Assembly: GCF_017873245.1 (NCBI RefSeq)
Contig: NZ_JAGGJY010000016.1
Location: 21,848 to 85,847 of the forward strand
Direction of reading: 5' to 3'
From: Clostridium tertium
Lineage (GTDB): Bacteria > Bacillota > Clostridia > Clostridiales > Clostridiaceae
Length of the DNA stretch: 64,000 nt
Shown here: positions 18,329 through 26,704 of the stretch, piece after piece
Position numbering within the stretch: the stretch's first letter is position 1
Layout: the number at the start of each line of letters is the position of its first letter
The notes under the pieces: generated by a model
The model's input: the letters and a program-made list of their open reading frames with translations, nothing else
What the model was told of the DNA's origin: nothing
Database searches by the model: none
Translations under genes and position numbers: made by a program

Positions 18329-18799
18329 ATGAAGAAACTTATTAAAAGTTTTAGTGTTCTATTAGTATCTTTTGCTTTAGTTGGATGCGGTAGTAAAAGT
18401 GCTAATGTAGAATTAAAGGAAGGATTAACTGCTAAAGATGTAGTGGCAAAGGTTGAAGAAAAGGCGCCTATGCAAATGCCTCAAGAATTCGATGAACAAA
18501 TGGCTACTGATATAGCTAAACTAAACTTAGATGATGTTGAAGATTATGCTATTACTAAAGCAATGATAATGAACTCTGCTGATGTAGCGGCTGTTGTAAA
18601 GGCTAAGGAAGGTAAAGTTGAATCTGTTAAAGCAACTTTACAAGGTATGTTAGATACTGAGAAAAATAATGCATATTTACCAGATCAAAAGGAAAAAATA
18701 GAAAAAGCTATACTTGCTGAAAAAGGTAATTATGTTATATTATTAATAAATGCAGATATTAAAGCAGCAGAAGAAGCTGTAAATGAATGTTTTGAATAA
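18329..18799 (+). CDS. DUF4358-type lipoprotein
   Basis: 156 residues. A lipoprotein signal peptide ends in the lipobox LVGC (Cys20), so it should be anchored outside the membrane. The mature region carries the pattern of DUF4358 proteins (LTAKDVVAKVEEKAPM, then DYAITKAMIMNSADVAAVVKAK), a family often found beside MBOAT acyltransferases. It stands in front of the MBOAT/DHHW pair, separated by a terminator (18810-18846), so it may be transcribed more strongly than those genes. A role in the same surface modification pathway is inferred from context. Confidence 0.8.
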   Translation: MKKLIKSFSVLLVSFALVGCGSKSANVELKEGLTAKDVVAKVEEKAPMQMPQEFDEQMATDIAKLNLDDVEDYAITKAMIMNSADVAAVVKAKEGKVESVKATLQGMLDTEKNNAYLPDQKEKIEKAILAEKGNYVILLINADIKAAEEAVNECFE

Positions 18800-18809
18800 G
18801 ATTTTAATT

Positions 18810-18846
18810 AAAGCTAGATAGGAAAATATCCTTATCTAGCTTTTTT
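18810..18846 (+). terminator. Intrinsic terminator / attenuator before the MBOAT gene
   Basis: AAAGCTAGATA (18810-18820) pairs with TATCTAGCTTT (18833-18843), followed by T residues. The MBOAT ribosome site begins only a few bases later, so read-through or a separate promoter must supply the two downstream genes. Confidence 0.8.
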
Positions 18847-18860
18847 AGAAAGGATTTATT

Positions 18861-20231
18861 ATGGTTTTTAGCAGCCTTATTTTTATATTTAGATTTTTAC
18901 CTGTATTTATAGCAGTATATTATATAACTCCATATAAATATAAAAATCTTTGCATACTTATTTTCAGTTTGTTTTTTTATTCATTTGGCGAACCGAAGTA
19001 TTTTCCAATAATGATTTCATCAATTATTATTGATTATATAGTATCTATACTGATTCAAAGAAATTTCAAAAATAAAGCTAAATGTAAAGTTTTATTATTA
19101 GTTTCTATAATATTTAATATGGGAATTTTAATTTATTTTAAATATGCTAATTTTTTTATAGAAAATATAAACTTATTATTTAAGTCTTCAATAGATAAGA
19201 TTAGTTTAACCTTGCCACTTGGAATAAGTTTTTATACATTCCAAACTTTATCTTACACTATTGATGTATACAAAGGAAAAGTTGAAGCAGAAAAAAATAT
19301 AATTGATTTTGGGGCTTTTGTATCTTTATTTCCACAACTGATAGCTGGACCTATAGTAAAATATAGTGATATAAATAAAGAAATAAAAAATCGCTCTATA
19401 AATATGAGTAATTTTGAGTTAGGATTAGAGGAATTTATAATAGGTTTATCTAAAAAAGTGCTAATAGCTAATAATATAGGAATGCTTTGGTCTGAAATAT
19501 CTAGTAAAGATTTAATCAATATATCAACTCCTTTAGCTTGGCTTGGTATAATAGCTTTTTCATTTCAAATATATTTTGATTTTAGTGGATATTCATCAAT
19601 GGCTATAGGACTTGGGAAAATGATAGGATTTAACTTTCCAATAAATTTTAATTTTCCATATATATCTAGGAGCATAACTGAGTTTTGGAGAAGGTGGCAT
19701 ATAACTTTAGGTTCCTGGTTTAAAGAATACGTATATATTCCTTTAGGAGGAAATAAAGTAAACAAAATAAGAGTATTTTTAAATTTATTGATAGTTTGGT
19801 TTCTAACTGGATTTTGGCATGGTGCTGAATATACATTTATTTTATGGGGATTATATTTCTTTACATTAATTTATATAGAAAAAATATTCTTGGGAGAAAC
19901 TCTAAAAAGACATGTTATTTTCTCACATTTATATACTATATTCTTTTTAATAATAGGATGGTGTATATTTGCAATAACTGATATTGCGACTTTGGGTATT
20001 TATATAAATAAGATGTTCACTTGGGACTTTAAAAGTGATTGGATTTATTATATTAGAAACTACTTTATAGTTATTATATTATGTATTATTTCTTCAACTC
20101 CATTAGTGTTAAAAATATATAATAAGATGAATAAGGTAATTAAATCGATTATTATAGTCTTGCTCTTTATGCTATCTATAGCATATTTAGTAGATAGTAG
20201 TTACAACCCTTTCTTATATTTTAGATTTTAA
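18861..20231 (+). CDS. MBOAT-family membrane O-acyltransferase (AlgI/DltB-like)
   Basis: 456 residues, about ten or more transmembrane helices. The core reads LPLGISFYTFQTLSYTID, then SITEFWRRWHITLGSW with the conserved WRRWHITL region, and FLTGFWHGAEYTFILWG, where the His of WHG is the expected catalytic residue. Such proteins move acyl groups from the cytoplasm to an extracellular polysaccharide. The next gene, 12 bp downstream, encodes a DHHW/AlgJ-like SGNH protein, the usual partner. There are no dlt genes here, so surface-polysaccharide O-acetylation is more likely than teichoic acid alanylation. Confidence 0.93.
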   Translation: MVFSSLIFIFRFLPVFIAVYYITPYKYKNLCILIFSLFFYSFGEPKYFPIMISSIIIDYIVSILIQRNFKNKAKCKVLLLVSIIFNMGILIYFKYANFFIENINLLFKSSIDKISLTLPLGISFYTFQTLSYTIDVYKGKVEAEKNIIDFGAFVSLFPQLIAGPIVKYSDINKEIKNRSINMSNFELGLEEFIIGLSKKVLIANNIGMLWSEISSKDLINISTPLAWLGIIAFSFQIYFDFSGYSSMAIGLGKMIGFNFPINFNFPYISRSITEFWRRWHITLGSWFKEYVYIPLGGNKVNKIRVFLNLLIVWFLTGFWHGAEYTFILWGLYFFTLIYIEKIFLGETLKRHVIFSHLYTIFFLIIGWCIFAITDIATLGIYINKMFTWDFKSDWIYYIRNYFIVIILCIISSTPLVLKIYNKMNKVIKSIIIVLLFMLSIAYLVDSSYNPFLYFRF

Positions 20232-20243
20232 TAGGAGGAGAGT

Positions 20244-21368
20244 ATGATTAAAAAAATAATAAAATATCCAATTAGTATATTGGTATTAACGATAATTTTA
20301 TTCATTACTATAATAGATATATCCAATAAAGATAAAAATTTTTCTAACTTTGAAAATAGATCTTTAGCTCAAAGACCTGTATTTTATTTCGATGATTTCC
20401 TTAAAGGACGATTTTCTAAGGATTATGAAAGATACATTAATGATCAATTTGTCTTTAGAGATACGTGGATAGATTTAAAGTCTAGAAGTGAGTATTTATT
20501 GGGGAAGATAGAAAATAATAATATAATTTATGGAAAAGATAATTTTTTATTTGAAAAGTATGAAAAAGTAGATGAAGAAAATTTAGCTAAAAATATTGAT
20601 TCTGTTTTAGGCTTTATAAAAAAAATACCTAATAATAACGTAAATTTTATGATTATTCCAAGTTCATATACTATATATAAAGATTATTTGCCTTACGGAA
20701 TTAATTTAGTTGATCAAGAATTATATATAAATAATATATATAATTATTTATATAATTATAATAATACAAAAACAATATCATTAATAGATATATTTAAGGA
20801 AAATAAGGATAAGTATATCTATTATAAAACAGATCATCATTGGACGTCATTTGGATCATATTTAGCATATAGTGAATTTGTTAAAAATAATAATTTAAGT
20901 TTAGTAGATATTAATAACCTTAATAAGCATGAAGTTAATAATTTCTATGGAACTTATTTTTCAAAAAGTAAAAATTTTAATGCAGAAAGTGATTTAATAA
21001 CTTATTATGATGTACCCAATTTAAGTGTATCTATAGATGGAGTACCTGTTGATAATATAAATGATAACTCAAAGTGGAGTAGTAGCGATAAATATTCAGC
21101 TTTTTTAAGAGGAAATAATGGATTAACTATAATACAAAATAACGATATTTCTAATAATAATAAAATCTTGGTTTTAAAAGATTCATTTGGAAATTCATTT
21201 ATTCAATATCTAGTTAATAATTATAAAGAAGTATATGTAGTTGATTTGAGGGGGTTTATTGGTAGCTTCAATGAGTTCTTTAAAAGTAATAACTTCGATG
21301 ATGTATTAATAATGTATAATTTTATAAACCTTGCTGATGATGTAAATATATCTAAAATCAAATATTAG
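20244..21368 (+). CDS. DHHW-family (AlgJ/AlgX-like) SGNH acetyltransferase
   Basis: 374 residues. One N-terminal transmembrane helix (about 7-27) is followed by an extracellular domain. The motif YYKTDHHWTSFGSYLAY contains the Asp-His catalytic pair of DHHW proteins, and LVLKDSFGNSFIQYL holds the probable Ser nucleophile (DSFGNS). Such proteins take acetyl groups passed through an MBOAT partner and place them on sugars outside the cell. GGAGGAG precedes the ATG, 12 bp after the MBOAT stop. The exact glycan target is unknown. Confidence 0.88.
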   Translation: MIKKIIKYPISILVLTIILFITIIDISNKDKNFSNFENRSLAQRPVFYFDDFLKGRFSKDYERYINDQFVFRDTWIDLKSRSEYLLGKIENNNIIYGKDNFLFEKYEKVDEENLAKNIDSVLGFIKKIPNNNVNFMIIPSSYTIYKDYLPYGINLVDQELYINNIYNYLYNYNNTKTISLIDIFKENKDKYIYYKTDHHWTSFGSYLAYSEFVKNNNLSLVDINNLNKHEVNNFYGTYFSKSKNFNAESDLITYYDVPNLSVSIDGVPVDNINDNSKWSSSDKYSAFLRGNNGLTIIQNNDISNNNKILVLKDSFGNSFIQYLVNNYKEVYVVDLRGFIGSFNEFFKSNNFDDVLIMYNFINLADDVNISKIKY

Positions 21369-21389
21369 TTATTAAGCAAAATAACTTTA

Positions 21390-21418
21390 TTGACAATACT
21401 ATAAATATTTGATACTCT
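21390..21418 (+). promoter_or_regulatory. Promoter of the acetate transporter gene
   Basis: Consensus TTGACA (21390-21395), a 17-bp spacer, and TACTCT (21413-21418) as a weaker -10. Confidence 0.55.
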
Positions 21419-21455
21419 TTTAAAGGTTGATTTATATAGTACATAGGAGGAAATT

Positions 21456-22064
21456 ATGGAAGGAACAAAAGAAGTAAAAATTTTAGTTGCTGATCCTTCA
21501 GCAATAGGATTATTTGGACTAGCTGTAATAACATTAGTTGCATCATCACAAAAATTAGGACTTACAGACGGGGTATCTTTAGTATTACCTTGGGCTATAT
21601 TCTTAGGAGCTACAGCTCAATTATTAGCGTGTATAAATGATTTTAAACACAATAATACTTTTGGAGCTACAGCTTTTGGAGCATATGCATTCTTCTGGTA
21701 TGCAATGGGAATGACATGGCTTATACAAAATGGCGTATTGGGAGAAAAGCTTGCTTCTGCAGCTGATACAAAACAATTAGGATTTGCCTTTTTAGCATAC
21801 TTAATATTTACATTATTTATGACTATTGGAGCAATAGAAACTAATAAAGTATTATTTATAATTTTTGTTTTAATAGACTTCTTATTTATAGGACTTATGT
21901 TAAATTCCTTTGGAATAGTACCACATTTTGCTCATAGCTTAGCTGCATATTCAGAACTTGGAATTGCAATCTTTTCATTTTATGGAAGTGGTGCAGCTGT
22001 TTTAAATAAACATTTTGGTAAAGTATTTTTACCGATAGGCAAACCATTTAACATTTTTAAATAA
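21456..22064 (+). CDS. Acetate uptake transporter, GPR1/FUN34/YaaH family
   Basis: 202 residues with six hydrophobic segments. The N-terminal part ADPSAIGLFGLAVITLVAS corresponds to the NPAPLGL-like signature of the AceTr/SatP family, and the FGATAFGAYAFFWYAMG block is also typical. These channels carry acetate (and succinate) with protons. The gene is monocistronic, with its own promoter and a strong terminator. Its position after an acetylation cluster may be chance. Confidence 0.9.
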   Translation: MEGTKEVKILVADPSAIGLFGLAVITLVASSQKLGLTDGVSLVLPWAIFLGATAQLLACINDFKHNNTFGATAFGAYAFFWYAMGMTWLIQNGVLGEKLASAADTKQLGFAFLAYLIFTLFMTIGAIETNKVLFIIFVLIDFLFIGLMLNSFGIVPHFAHSLAAYSELGIAIFSFYGSGAAVLNKHFGKVFLPIGKPFNIFK

Positions 22065-22083
22065 ATAATAAATGTGATATTAT

Positions 22084-22128
22084 AAATATAGTGTTATTGT
22101 ATTAAACAAATTAACACTATATTTTTTT
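22084..22128 (+). terminator. Intrinsic terminator
   Basis: AAATATAGTGTTA pairs with TAACACTATATTT (loop about 15 bases), then a T-run. Confidence 0.85.
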
Positions 22129-22202
22129 ATTTTAATGAAATTTAGTTACGATTATACTTTGTATAAAATAGTTAATATATATTTGACATAAGGAGAAAAT
22201 TT

Positions 22203-22388
22203 ATGAAAGTATCTATATTTTTAAAAGGAAAAAAGGATCCAGTTGTATACGAAGGAGAGAAAATAGATATAGTAGATCTAAATTTGAATGGGACTAATTA
22301 TAAGCAAGTAAGATGCTTCAATAAAAAAGGAAGTTCTAAATCAGAGTTGATTGTAAATAATTTAATAAATAAAATTATCGAGTCATAA
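22203..22388 (+). CDS. Small hypothetical protein (61 aa)
   Basis: A short, basic, soluble protein with a good ribosome site (AAGGAG) and its own terminator, which supports it as a real gene. The sequence looks like a small beta-rich fold at the N-terminus (KVSIFLKGKKDPVVYEG, then NYKQVRCFNKKG) with a helical end. No known family recognised and no function proposed. Confidence 0.7.
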   Translation: MKVSIFLKGKKDPVVYEGEKIDIVDLNLNGTNYKQVRCFNKKGSSKSELIVNNLINKIIES

Positions 22389-22415
22389 AAGGTGCTGTAG
22401 TAGCACTTTTTTTAT
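22388..22415 (+). terminator. Intrinsic terminator
   Basis: GGTGCT/AGCACT stem with loop GTAGT, followed by a long T-run, just after the 61-residue gene. Confidence 0.85.
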
Positions 22416-22533
22416 TTGTCTGAAAGTATAAATTTTATCTTTCATTAAGTAAAATAAAAAAGCAAACTTATATATGTCTATAATTTATTGTAAACTTGTT
22501 CTAAATTTAAAATGTTTACAATATTATAGTAAT

Positions 22534-22646
22534 GAAAAAGATACTAACAGCATAATAATTTATGTATCTTGAAAAGACACTAACAGCAAATTAATATTAT
22601 GCATTCACAATGTATGATATAATTATTATATAAACGTGTCTTGTAT
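22534..22646 (+). promoter_or_regulatory. Two tandem stem-loops sharing a TAACAGCA motif, 5' of the DUF2828 gene
   Basis: Element 1: AAGATAC (22538-22544) pairs with GTATCTT (22564-22570); TAACAGCA (22545-22552) follows the 5' strand. Element 2: AAGACAC (22574-22580) pairs with GTGTCTT (22636-22642); an identical TAACAGCA (22581-22588) follows. The stems differ by one compensatory change (T-A to C-G), which suggests that the paired form matters. Element 2 encloses an 11-bp hairpin (22594-22604 with 22610-22620). The second stem ends 24 bases before the start codon. It matches no RNA class that I know; it could be a leader, a small RNA bound by the encoded protein, or a DNA operator. Confidence 0.55.
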
Positions 22647-22665
22647 TAATTTTTAGGAGGAAAAA

Positions 22666-24114
22666 ATGTCTAGTGTTTTAAGTAGGATAAGAGAAGAATT
22701 GTATAAAGTCTCGGAAATAGATATAGATGAAGAAGAAGTTAGCATAAATGTAATAGAAGAATTTATAGATAATATAGAATATTTTAGAAATGCTTCTGAA
22801 GAAGAAATTATAGAAAGTTTTAGAAGGATTTTTTACTCTGGAACTAAGTATAGCATTAAATTATTATTCTTTGTTAGAGATAAGATAAATGGATTAGGAG
22901 AAAGGAGAGTATTTAGAGTTATTTTAAAATACTTAGGAAATGAGCATCCAAATTATATAGAAAATAACTTAGCTTTAATTCCTAAGTATGGTAGATGGGA
23001 TGATTTATATTCTCTATTTGATACAAAGCTTGAAGATAATGTTATAGACTTATTTAAAAATCAATTACAAATAGATGTTAATTCTAATAATCCATCTACA
23101 TTAGCTAAATGGCTAAAATCAGAAAATACTTCTTCTAAAGAATCAAAAAGGCTTGCTAATAAAACAAGAAGGTTATTTGGATATTCCCCTAAGGAATATA
23201 GACGATTATTATCTAGTTTAAGAAAAAAGATAGATATAGTTGAAGCAAATATAAGTAGGAGAGATTATTCTAAAATAAATTATAATAATCTTACAAAATT
23301 AAATATAAAAAAATATCAAAAGGCATTTTTAAGAAATGATAAAGTTAGTTACGAAAAATTTAAATTACAAAATAATAAAAATGCTTTTATATTCGAATCC
23401 CTTGAGAAGATGATTTCAACTATTAGAAATAATTTGAATAATTATAATAGAAACAGTATAGAAGATATGTATAGCAAAAATTTAGAATATTTAATAGATA
23501 TAACTATAAAGGATATAAACTCATTTGAAGATACTTTAATAATTAATGGAATTGAAGGGGAGTTTACAAAAGATCAAAATAGATACTTTGATGTATTAAT
23601 TGCAACAATCCTTTTATACAACAAATTGAATTCGAACAGCTTCAAAAACTATTATATGTCTTTTAAAAAGAATTCTAAATTTAATAAATTAACAGGAGGC
23701 AATTATATAGAAGATATCGAAATAATATCTAAAAATAATATAAATTATAATATTGATTTAAACTCAGCCTTAGATTTATTATTATTTACTAGTATTAAAA
23801 AGAATTTAAAGCCTGAAGCAATTCCTAAATCTATAATGTTTATATATAATAAAGATGAAAATATTAATTTTATTGATTTTAAGAATATAAATGAAAAATG
23901 GATAAATTCAGGATTTGAAGTTCCTAAAATTAAATTTTGGGATCTAAATGATTTATCTCCAAAGTTTTCAATAAAATATAAAGATGGTGTAACAATTATT
24001 AAAGGGTATAATAATTCGATGTGGAAGTATTTGCTTAAATGTAAAGAAATGAGTCATTCGAATATTATTATAGACAAATTTAATAATATTGAATATAAAG
24101 ATTTAATTATCTAA
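22666..24114 (+). CDS. DUF2828-family protein (Ro60/TROVE-like)
   Basis: 482 residues. The N-terminal half has the DUF2828 hallmarks: FFVRDKINGLGERRVFR, PNYIENNLALIPKYGRWDDLY, TLAKWLKSENTSSKESKRLA and GYSPKEYRRLLSSLRKKIDIVE, which form a helical-repeat region like the RNA-binding ring of Ro60. The C-terminal part follows the vWA plan (IPKSIMFIYNKDE, GFEVPKIKFWDLND, GVTIIKGYNNSMWKYLL), but the metal-site DxSGSM motif is missing. Relatives bind small structured RNAs (Y RNAs). The gene is alone, with an unusual stem-loop region in front. RNA binding is inferred from family, not seen. Confidence 0.8.
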   Translation: MSSVLSRIREELYKVSEIDIDEEEVSINVIEEFIDNIEYFRNASEEEIIESFRRIFYSGTKYSIKLLFFVRDKINGLGERRVFRVILKYLGNEHPNYIENNLALIPKYGRWDDLYSLFDTKLEDNVIDLFKNQLQIDVNSNNPSTLAKWLKSENTSSKESKRLANKTRRLFGYSPKEYRRLLSSLRKKIDIVEANISRRDYSKINYNNLTKLNIKKYQKAFLRNDKVSYEKFKLQNNKNAFIFESLEKMISTIRNNLNNYNRNSIEDMYSKNLEYLIDITIKDINSFEDTLIINGIEGEFTKDQNRYFDVLIATILLYNKLNSNSFKNYYMSFKKNSKFNKLTGGNYIEDIEIISKNNINYNIDLNSALDLLLFTSIKKNLKPEAIPKSIMFIYNKDENINFIDFKNINEKWINSGFEVPKIKFWDLNDLSPKFSIKYKDGVTIIKGYNNSMWKYLLKCKEMSHSNIIIDKFNNIEYKDLII

Positions 24115-24117
24115 ATT

Positions 24118-24139
24118 AAACAATGCATATGCATTGTTT
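24118..24139. terminator. Perfect 22-bp palindrome after the DUF2828 gene
   Basis: AAACAATGCAT followed by its exact complement, just after the stop codon. No T-run follows (TATATAAT), so it may be a weak terminator, an RNA stabiliser or a DNA-binding site. Confidence 0.5.
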
Positions 24140-24506
24140 ATATAATATAAGTTTACATAATGTTTAATATGTTTAATATTGTTATCCATAAATTAAAATA
24201 ATAAAGATTTATCAAAGTCGCATTTAATAACATGCAGTGAATAAAATTGTGAATATAATTATGCAAAATTTATGTATAGCAAAATTAAATTTAAAAATCT
24301 ATTAAATCTATAAATAACTTATATAAAGACAAAATTAATTATGAAATTTGTCTTATTTTAAATTAAAGAAATATTTTAAAATAAACATACTTAATATAAA
24401 TAAAAATAGTATGATTTAGGTTAAAAACATTCAAAAATACAATAAAATAATATAAAAAACCCTAAAAATTATTTCGCTAAATATACATTTATTATATTTC
24501 GTACTA
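24140..24506. other. AT-rich intergenic region, no gene seen
   Basis: No coding frame is supported. One small hairpin is visible (AAGACAAA 24326-24333 with TTTGTCTT 24347-24354) followed by ATTTTAAATT, a possible weak terminator. Confidence 0.4.
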
Positions 24507-24535
24507 TTGTAAGTTTAAAATCTCTGTGATATAAT
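24507..24535 (+). promoter_or_regulatory. Sigma-A promoter of the recombinase gene
   Basis: TTGTAA (24507-24512), 17-bp spacer, perfect TATAAT (24530-24535). Confidence 0.65.
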
Positions 24536-24572
24536 AAAATCAAGGCTTTAGAGAGATTTTGGAGGTGAAAAA

Positions 24573-25946
24573 ATGTCTACAGGACGAACGAAAACATATA
24601 AATACAAAGATTTTTGTTATACTAACGACGTAAAAAGACTTTTAAGTATAGAATTATCGAATAAAGATAAGAAAAAACTTCACTCAGTGTATTCTAATTA
24701 TTATAATTTAGATGCTGAACGTGGATATGAATTTATAATTGAAGATTTATTTAAACTTGCTGAAGTGCATAAATTATCAACTTCTCAAATAGCACAAATT
24801 TATGATACCGGAATTAGAAACGTTCAAATTTGGCTTAAAGAACTTGGAATAAATCGTAGCATTAAAAAGGCTCAAAAGATCAACAAAAAGAATTCTAAAG
24901 TGAATTTAGAATTGAATTCTGTCGAAAATTTAAATTCAAACACAAACTCAATACAAAGTAAGTACGGTATTGAACAAGTTCAAATTAAAAATTTACCAGA
25001 ATCAGTTGTTGATTTTCTTAATTATTTAGAAACAATTAAGGGAAAATCCCCTAACACTATTAAAGGATATGAAATAGATTTAACTTTATTCTTTAGATTT
25101 TTAAAAATATATAAAGGACTTATTACTGATGATTCTTTAGATTTTTCCGAAATAGATATTAGGGATATTGATAATTCATTTGTTAAGAAAATTAAATTAA
25201 CTGATTTATATGCATTTTTATCTTTTGCAGAAAAACAAAGAGAAAATGGAAGTTATGCAAGAGCTAGAAAAGTTGCTGCACTTAAATCTTATTTTAAGTT
25301 CCTTAATGGAAAAGCAAAAATTATAGATGATAATCCCACTTTGGAATTAGAATCACCAAAGATAAATAAAAGGCATCCAGTTTATTTATCTTTAGATGAA
25401 AGTGTGAATTTATTAAGTTCCTTAGATAAAGATAATAAGAATTATTACAGAGATTATTGTATACTAACTTTATTTTTAAATTGCGGAATGCGTTTATCAG
25501 AACTTTGTAGCATTAAATTAGATAAAATCAAAAGTGATACTTTAACTATAATCGGTAAGGGAGATAAGGAAAGAACTGTTTATTTAAATGAAGCTTGCTT
25601 AAAAGCAATTGATAATTATTTAGCTGTTAGAGATACTTCTAAATGCACACCTGAAGATAAAGAATATTTACTACTCTCCTCCCGCTTTAAACCTATTAAT
25701 AAAAGAACAGTTGAATTACTTGTTAAAAAACATATATTTAATTCGGGATTAAGTAATGAAAAATATACTCCTCACAAATTAAGACATACAGCTGCTACAC
25801 TAATGTATAAACATGGTAATGTTGATATAAGAAGTTTACAAAGTATCTTAGGTCACGAAAATATATCTACAACCCAAATATATACTCATGTTGATGAAGA
25901 AATCTTAAGAGATGCTGTAAATTCGAACCCATTATCAAAATTATAA
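24573..25946 (+). CDS. XerC/D-like tyrosine recombinase with N-terminal HTH-like extension
   Basis: 457 residues. The C-terminal catalytic domain has all active-site residues: Arg307 (GMRLSEL), Lys329 (GKGDKER), His401/Arg404 (HKLRH), His428 (LGHEN) and Tyr437 (TQIYTH). A SAM-like core-binding domain lies at about 140-250. The first about 135 residues are extra compared with XerC/XerD (about 300 aa) and contain a helix-turn-helix-like segment (65-95, LSTSQIAQIYDTGIRNVQIW). GGAGGTG precedes the ATG. There are no phage or transposon genes nearby, so this is probably a housekeeping chromosomal recombinase. Its exact role (dimer resolution or other) cannot be fixed from sequence. Confidence 0.88.
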   Translation: MSTGRTKTYKYKDFCYTNDVKRLLSIELSNKDKKKLHSVYSNYYNLDAERGYEFIIEDLFKLAEVHKLSTSQIAQIYDTGIRNVQIWLKELGINRSIKKAQKINKKNSKVNLELNSVENLNSNTNSIQSKYGIEQVQIKNLPESVVDFLNYLETIKGKSPNTIKGYEIDLTLFFRFLKIYKGLITDDSLDFSEIDIRDIDNSFVKKIKLTDLYAFLSFAEKQRENGSYARARKVAALKSYFKFLNGKAKIIDDNPTLELESPKINKRHPVYLSLDESVNLLSSLDKDNKNYYRDYCILTLFLNCGMRLSELCSIKLDKIKSDTLTIIGKGDKERTVYLNEACLKAIDNYLAVRDTSKCTPEDKEYLLLSSRFKPINKRTVELLVKKHIFNSGLSNEKYTPHKLRHTAATLMYKHGNVDIRSLQSILGHENISTTQIYTHVDEEILRDAVNSNPLSKL

Positions 25947-25960
25947 AACATAAAAATAAA

Positions 25961-26018
25961 AAAGACTCTATATAGATATATTTTCTTTTATAGGTATCCA
26001 CTATATAGGGTCTTTTTA
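25961..26018. terminator. Bidirectional terminator
   Basis: A 15-bp stem: 25961-25975 (AAAGACTCTATATAG) with 26001-26015, loop of 25 bases, T-run on the plus side. Confidence 0.8.
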
Positions 26019-26043
26019 TAACATATTAACCTTTTATTTTTTA

Positions 26044-26427
26044 TTAGTACTTCCCTTTTAACTTTCTAACTCCAGGGAAAATTTCTTCTGTAGCATCTTC
26101 TAGTGAATCATCACCTAATATATCTAAATCATCTATGTATTCAATATGATCAAAAGCATCAACATAATCACTTGATTCATTTTCTAAAGCGTACTCTCCT
26201 ACTTCATCAAGTTCTTCAGTTGAAAGCTTTTCTTCTTTTAAAGCTTCTATCATTTTTTTATATTCATTTTCTAAGAATTCATTTTCTTCAACTGTTTTAG
26301 CTATATCTTCAATTTTGATTGCTCTTACATCTATACCTTCTTCTTCTAGACAGTCTCCACAGTTGTCACAAATTCTATTAGGATATATATCACAATAATC
26401 ATCTTCCGCGAATTTCTTAAAATCCAT
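26044..26427 (-). CDS. Acidic hypothetical protein with a cysteine cluster
   Basis: 127 residues, strongly acidic. The N-terminal DYCDIYPNRICDNCGDC holds four cysteines (positions about 12, 20, 23 and 26), possibly a metal or Fe-S site. The rest alternates Glu/Asp-rich helices and ends in a short basic tail (GVRKLKGKY). It has a good ribosome site (AAAGGTGG). It diverges from lexA, with about 370 bp between. Family not named by me; function unknown. Confidence 0.75.
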   Translation of the reverse strand: MDFKKFAEDDYCDIYPNRICDNCGDCLEEEGIDVRAIKIEDIAKTVEENEFLENEYKKMIEALKEEKLSTEELDEVGEYALENESSDYVDAFDHIEYIDDLDILGDDSLEDATEEIFPGVRKLKGKY

Positions 26428-26580
26428 AAATACACCACCTTTGTTTAAAGTAAACCGAAACTTATTATAACAAATAAATATTAAATAAGCAAATTATATA
26501 ATAAAATTAAATTCTATATGCTTTTAATTTTACTATCCTACTTAATATAAGTAAAATAAATTTTACCGCTAAATTTAAGA

Positions 26581-26680
26581 AATTTATAATGTCCATAATA
26601 TGAAATTCATTATGTACATTATAAATTAACTTAATAATTACACATAATTTGCATTATAAATTAATTTAAGAATTACATAT
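26581..26680. repeat. Long inverted repeat plus 28-bp direct repeat upstream of lexA
   Basis: Arms 26581-26599 and 26609-26627 are complementary at 18 of 19 positions around a 9-base loop. Part of the right arm begins a 28-bp direct repeat (26618-26645 and 26653-26680, three differences, 35-bp period). It lies between two divergent genes. Function unknown; it could be a terminator-like structure or a protein-binding array. Confidence 0.6.
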
Positions 26681-26704
26681 AAAAAATATAAGTAATTGCT
26701 GTAA

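Noticed and set aside
26103..26300. ORF antisense to the acidic Cys-cluster gene
   Set aside because: Low-complexity His/Leu-rich translation, the mirror of an acidic coding strand.
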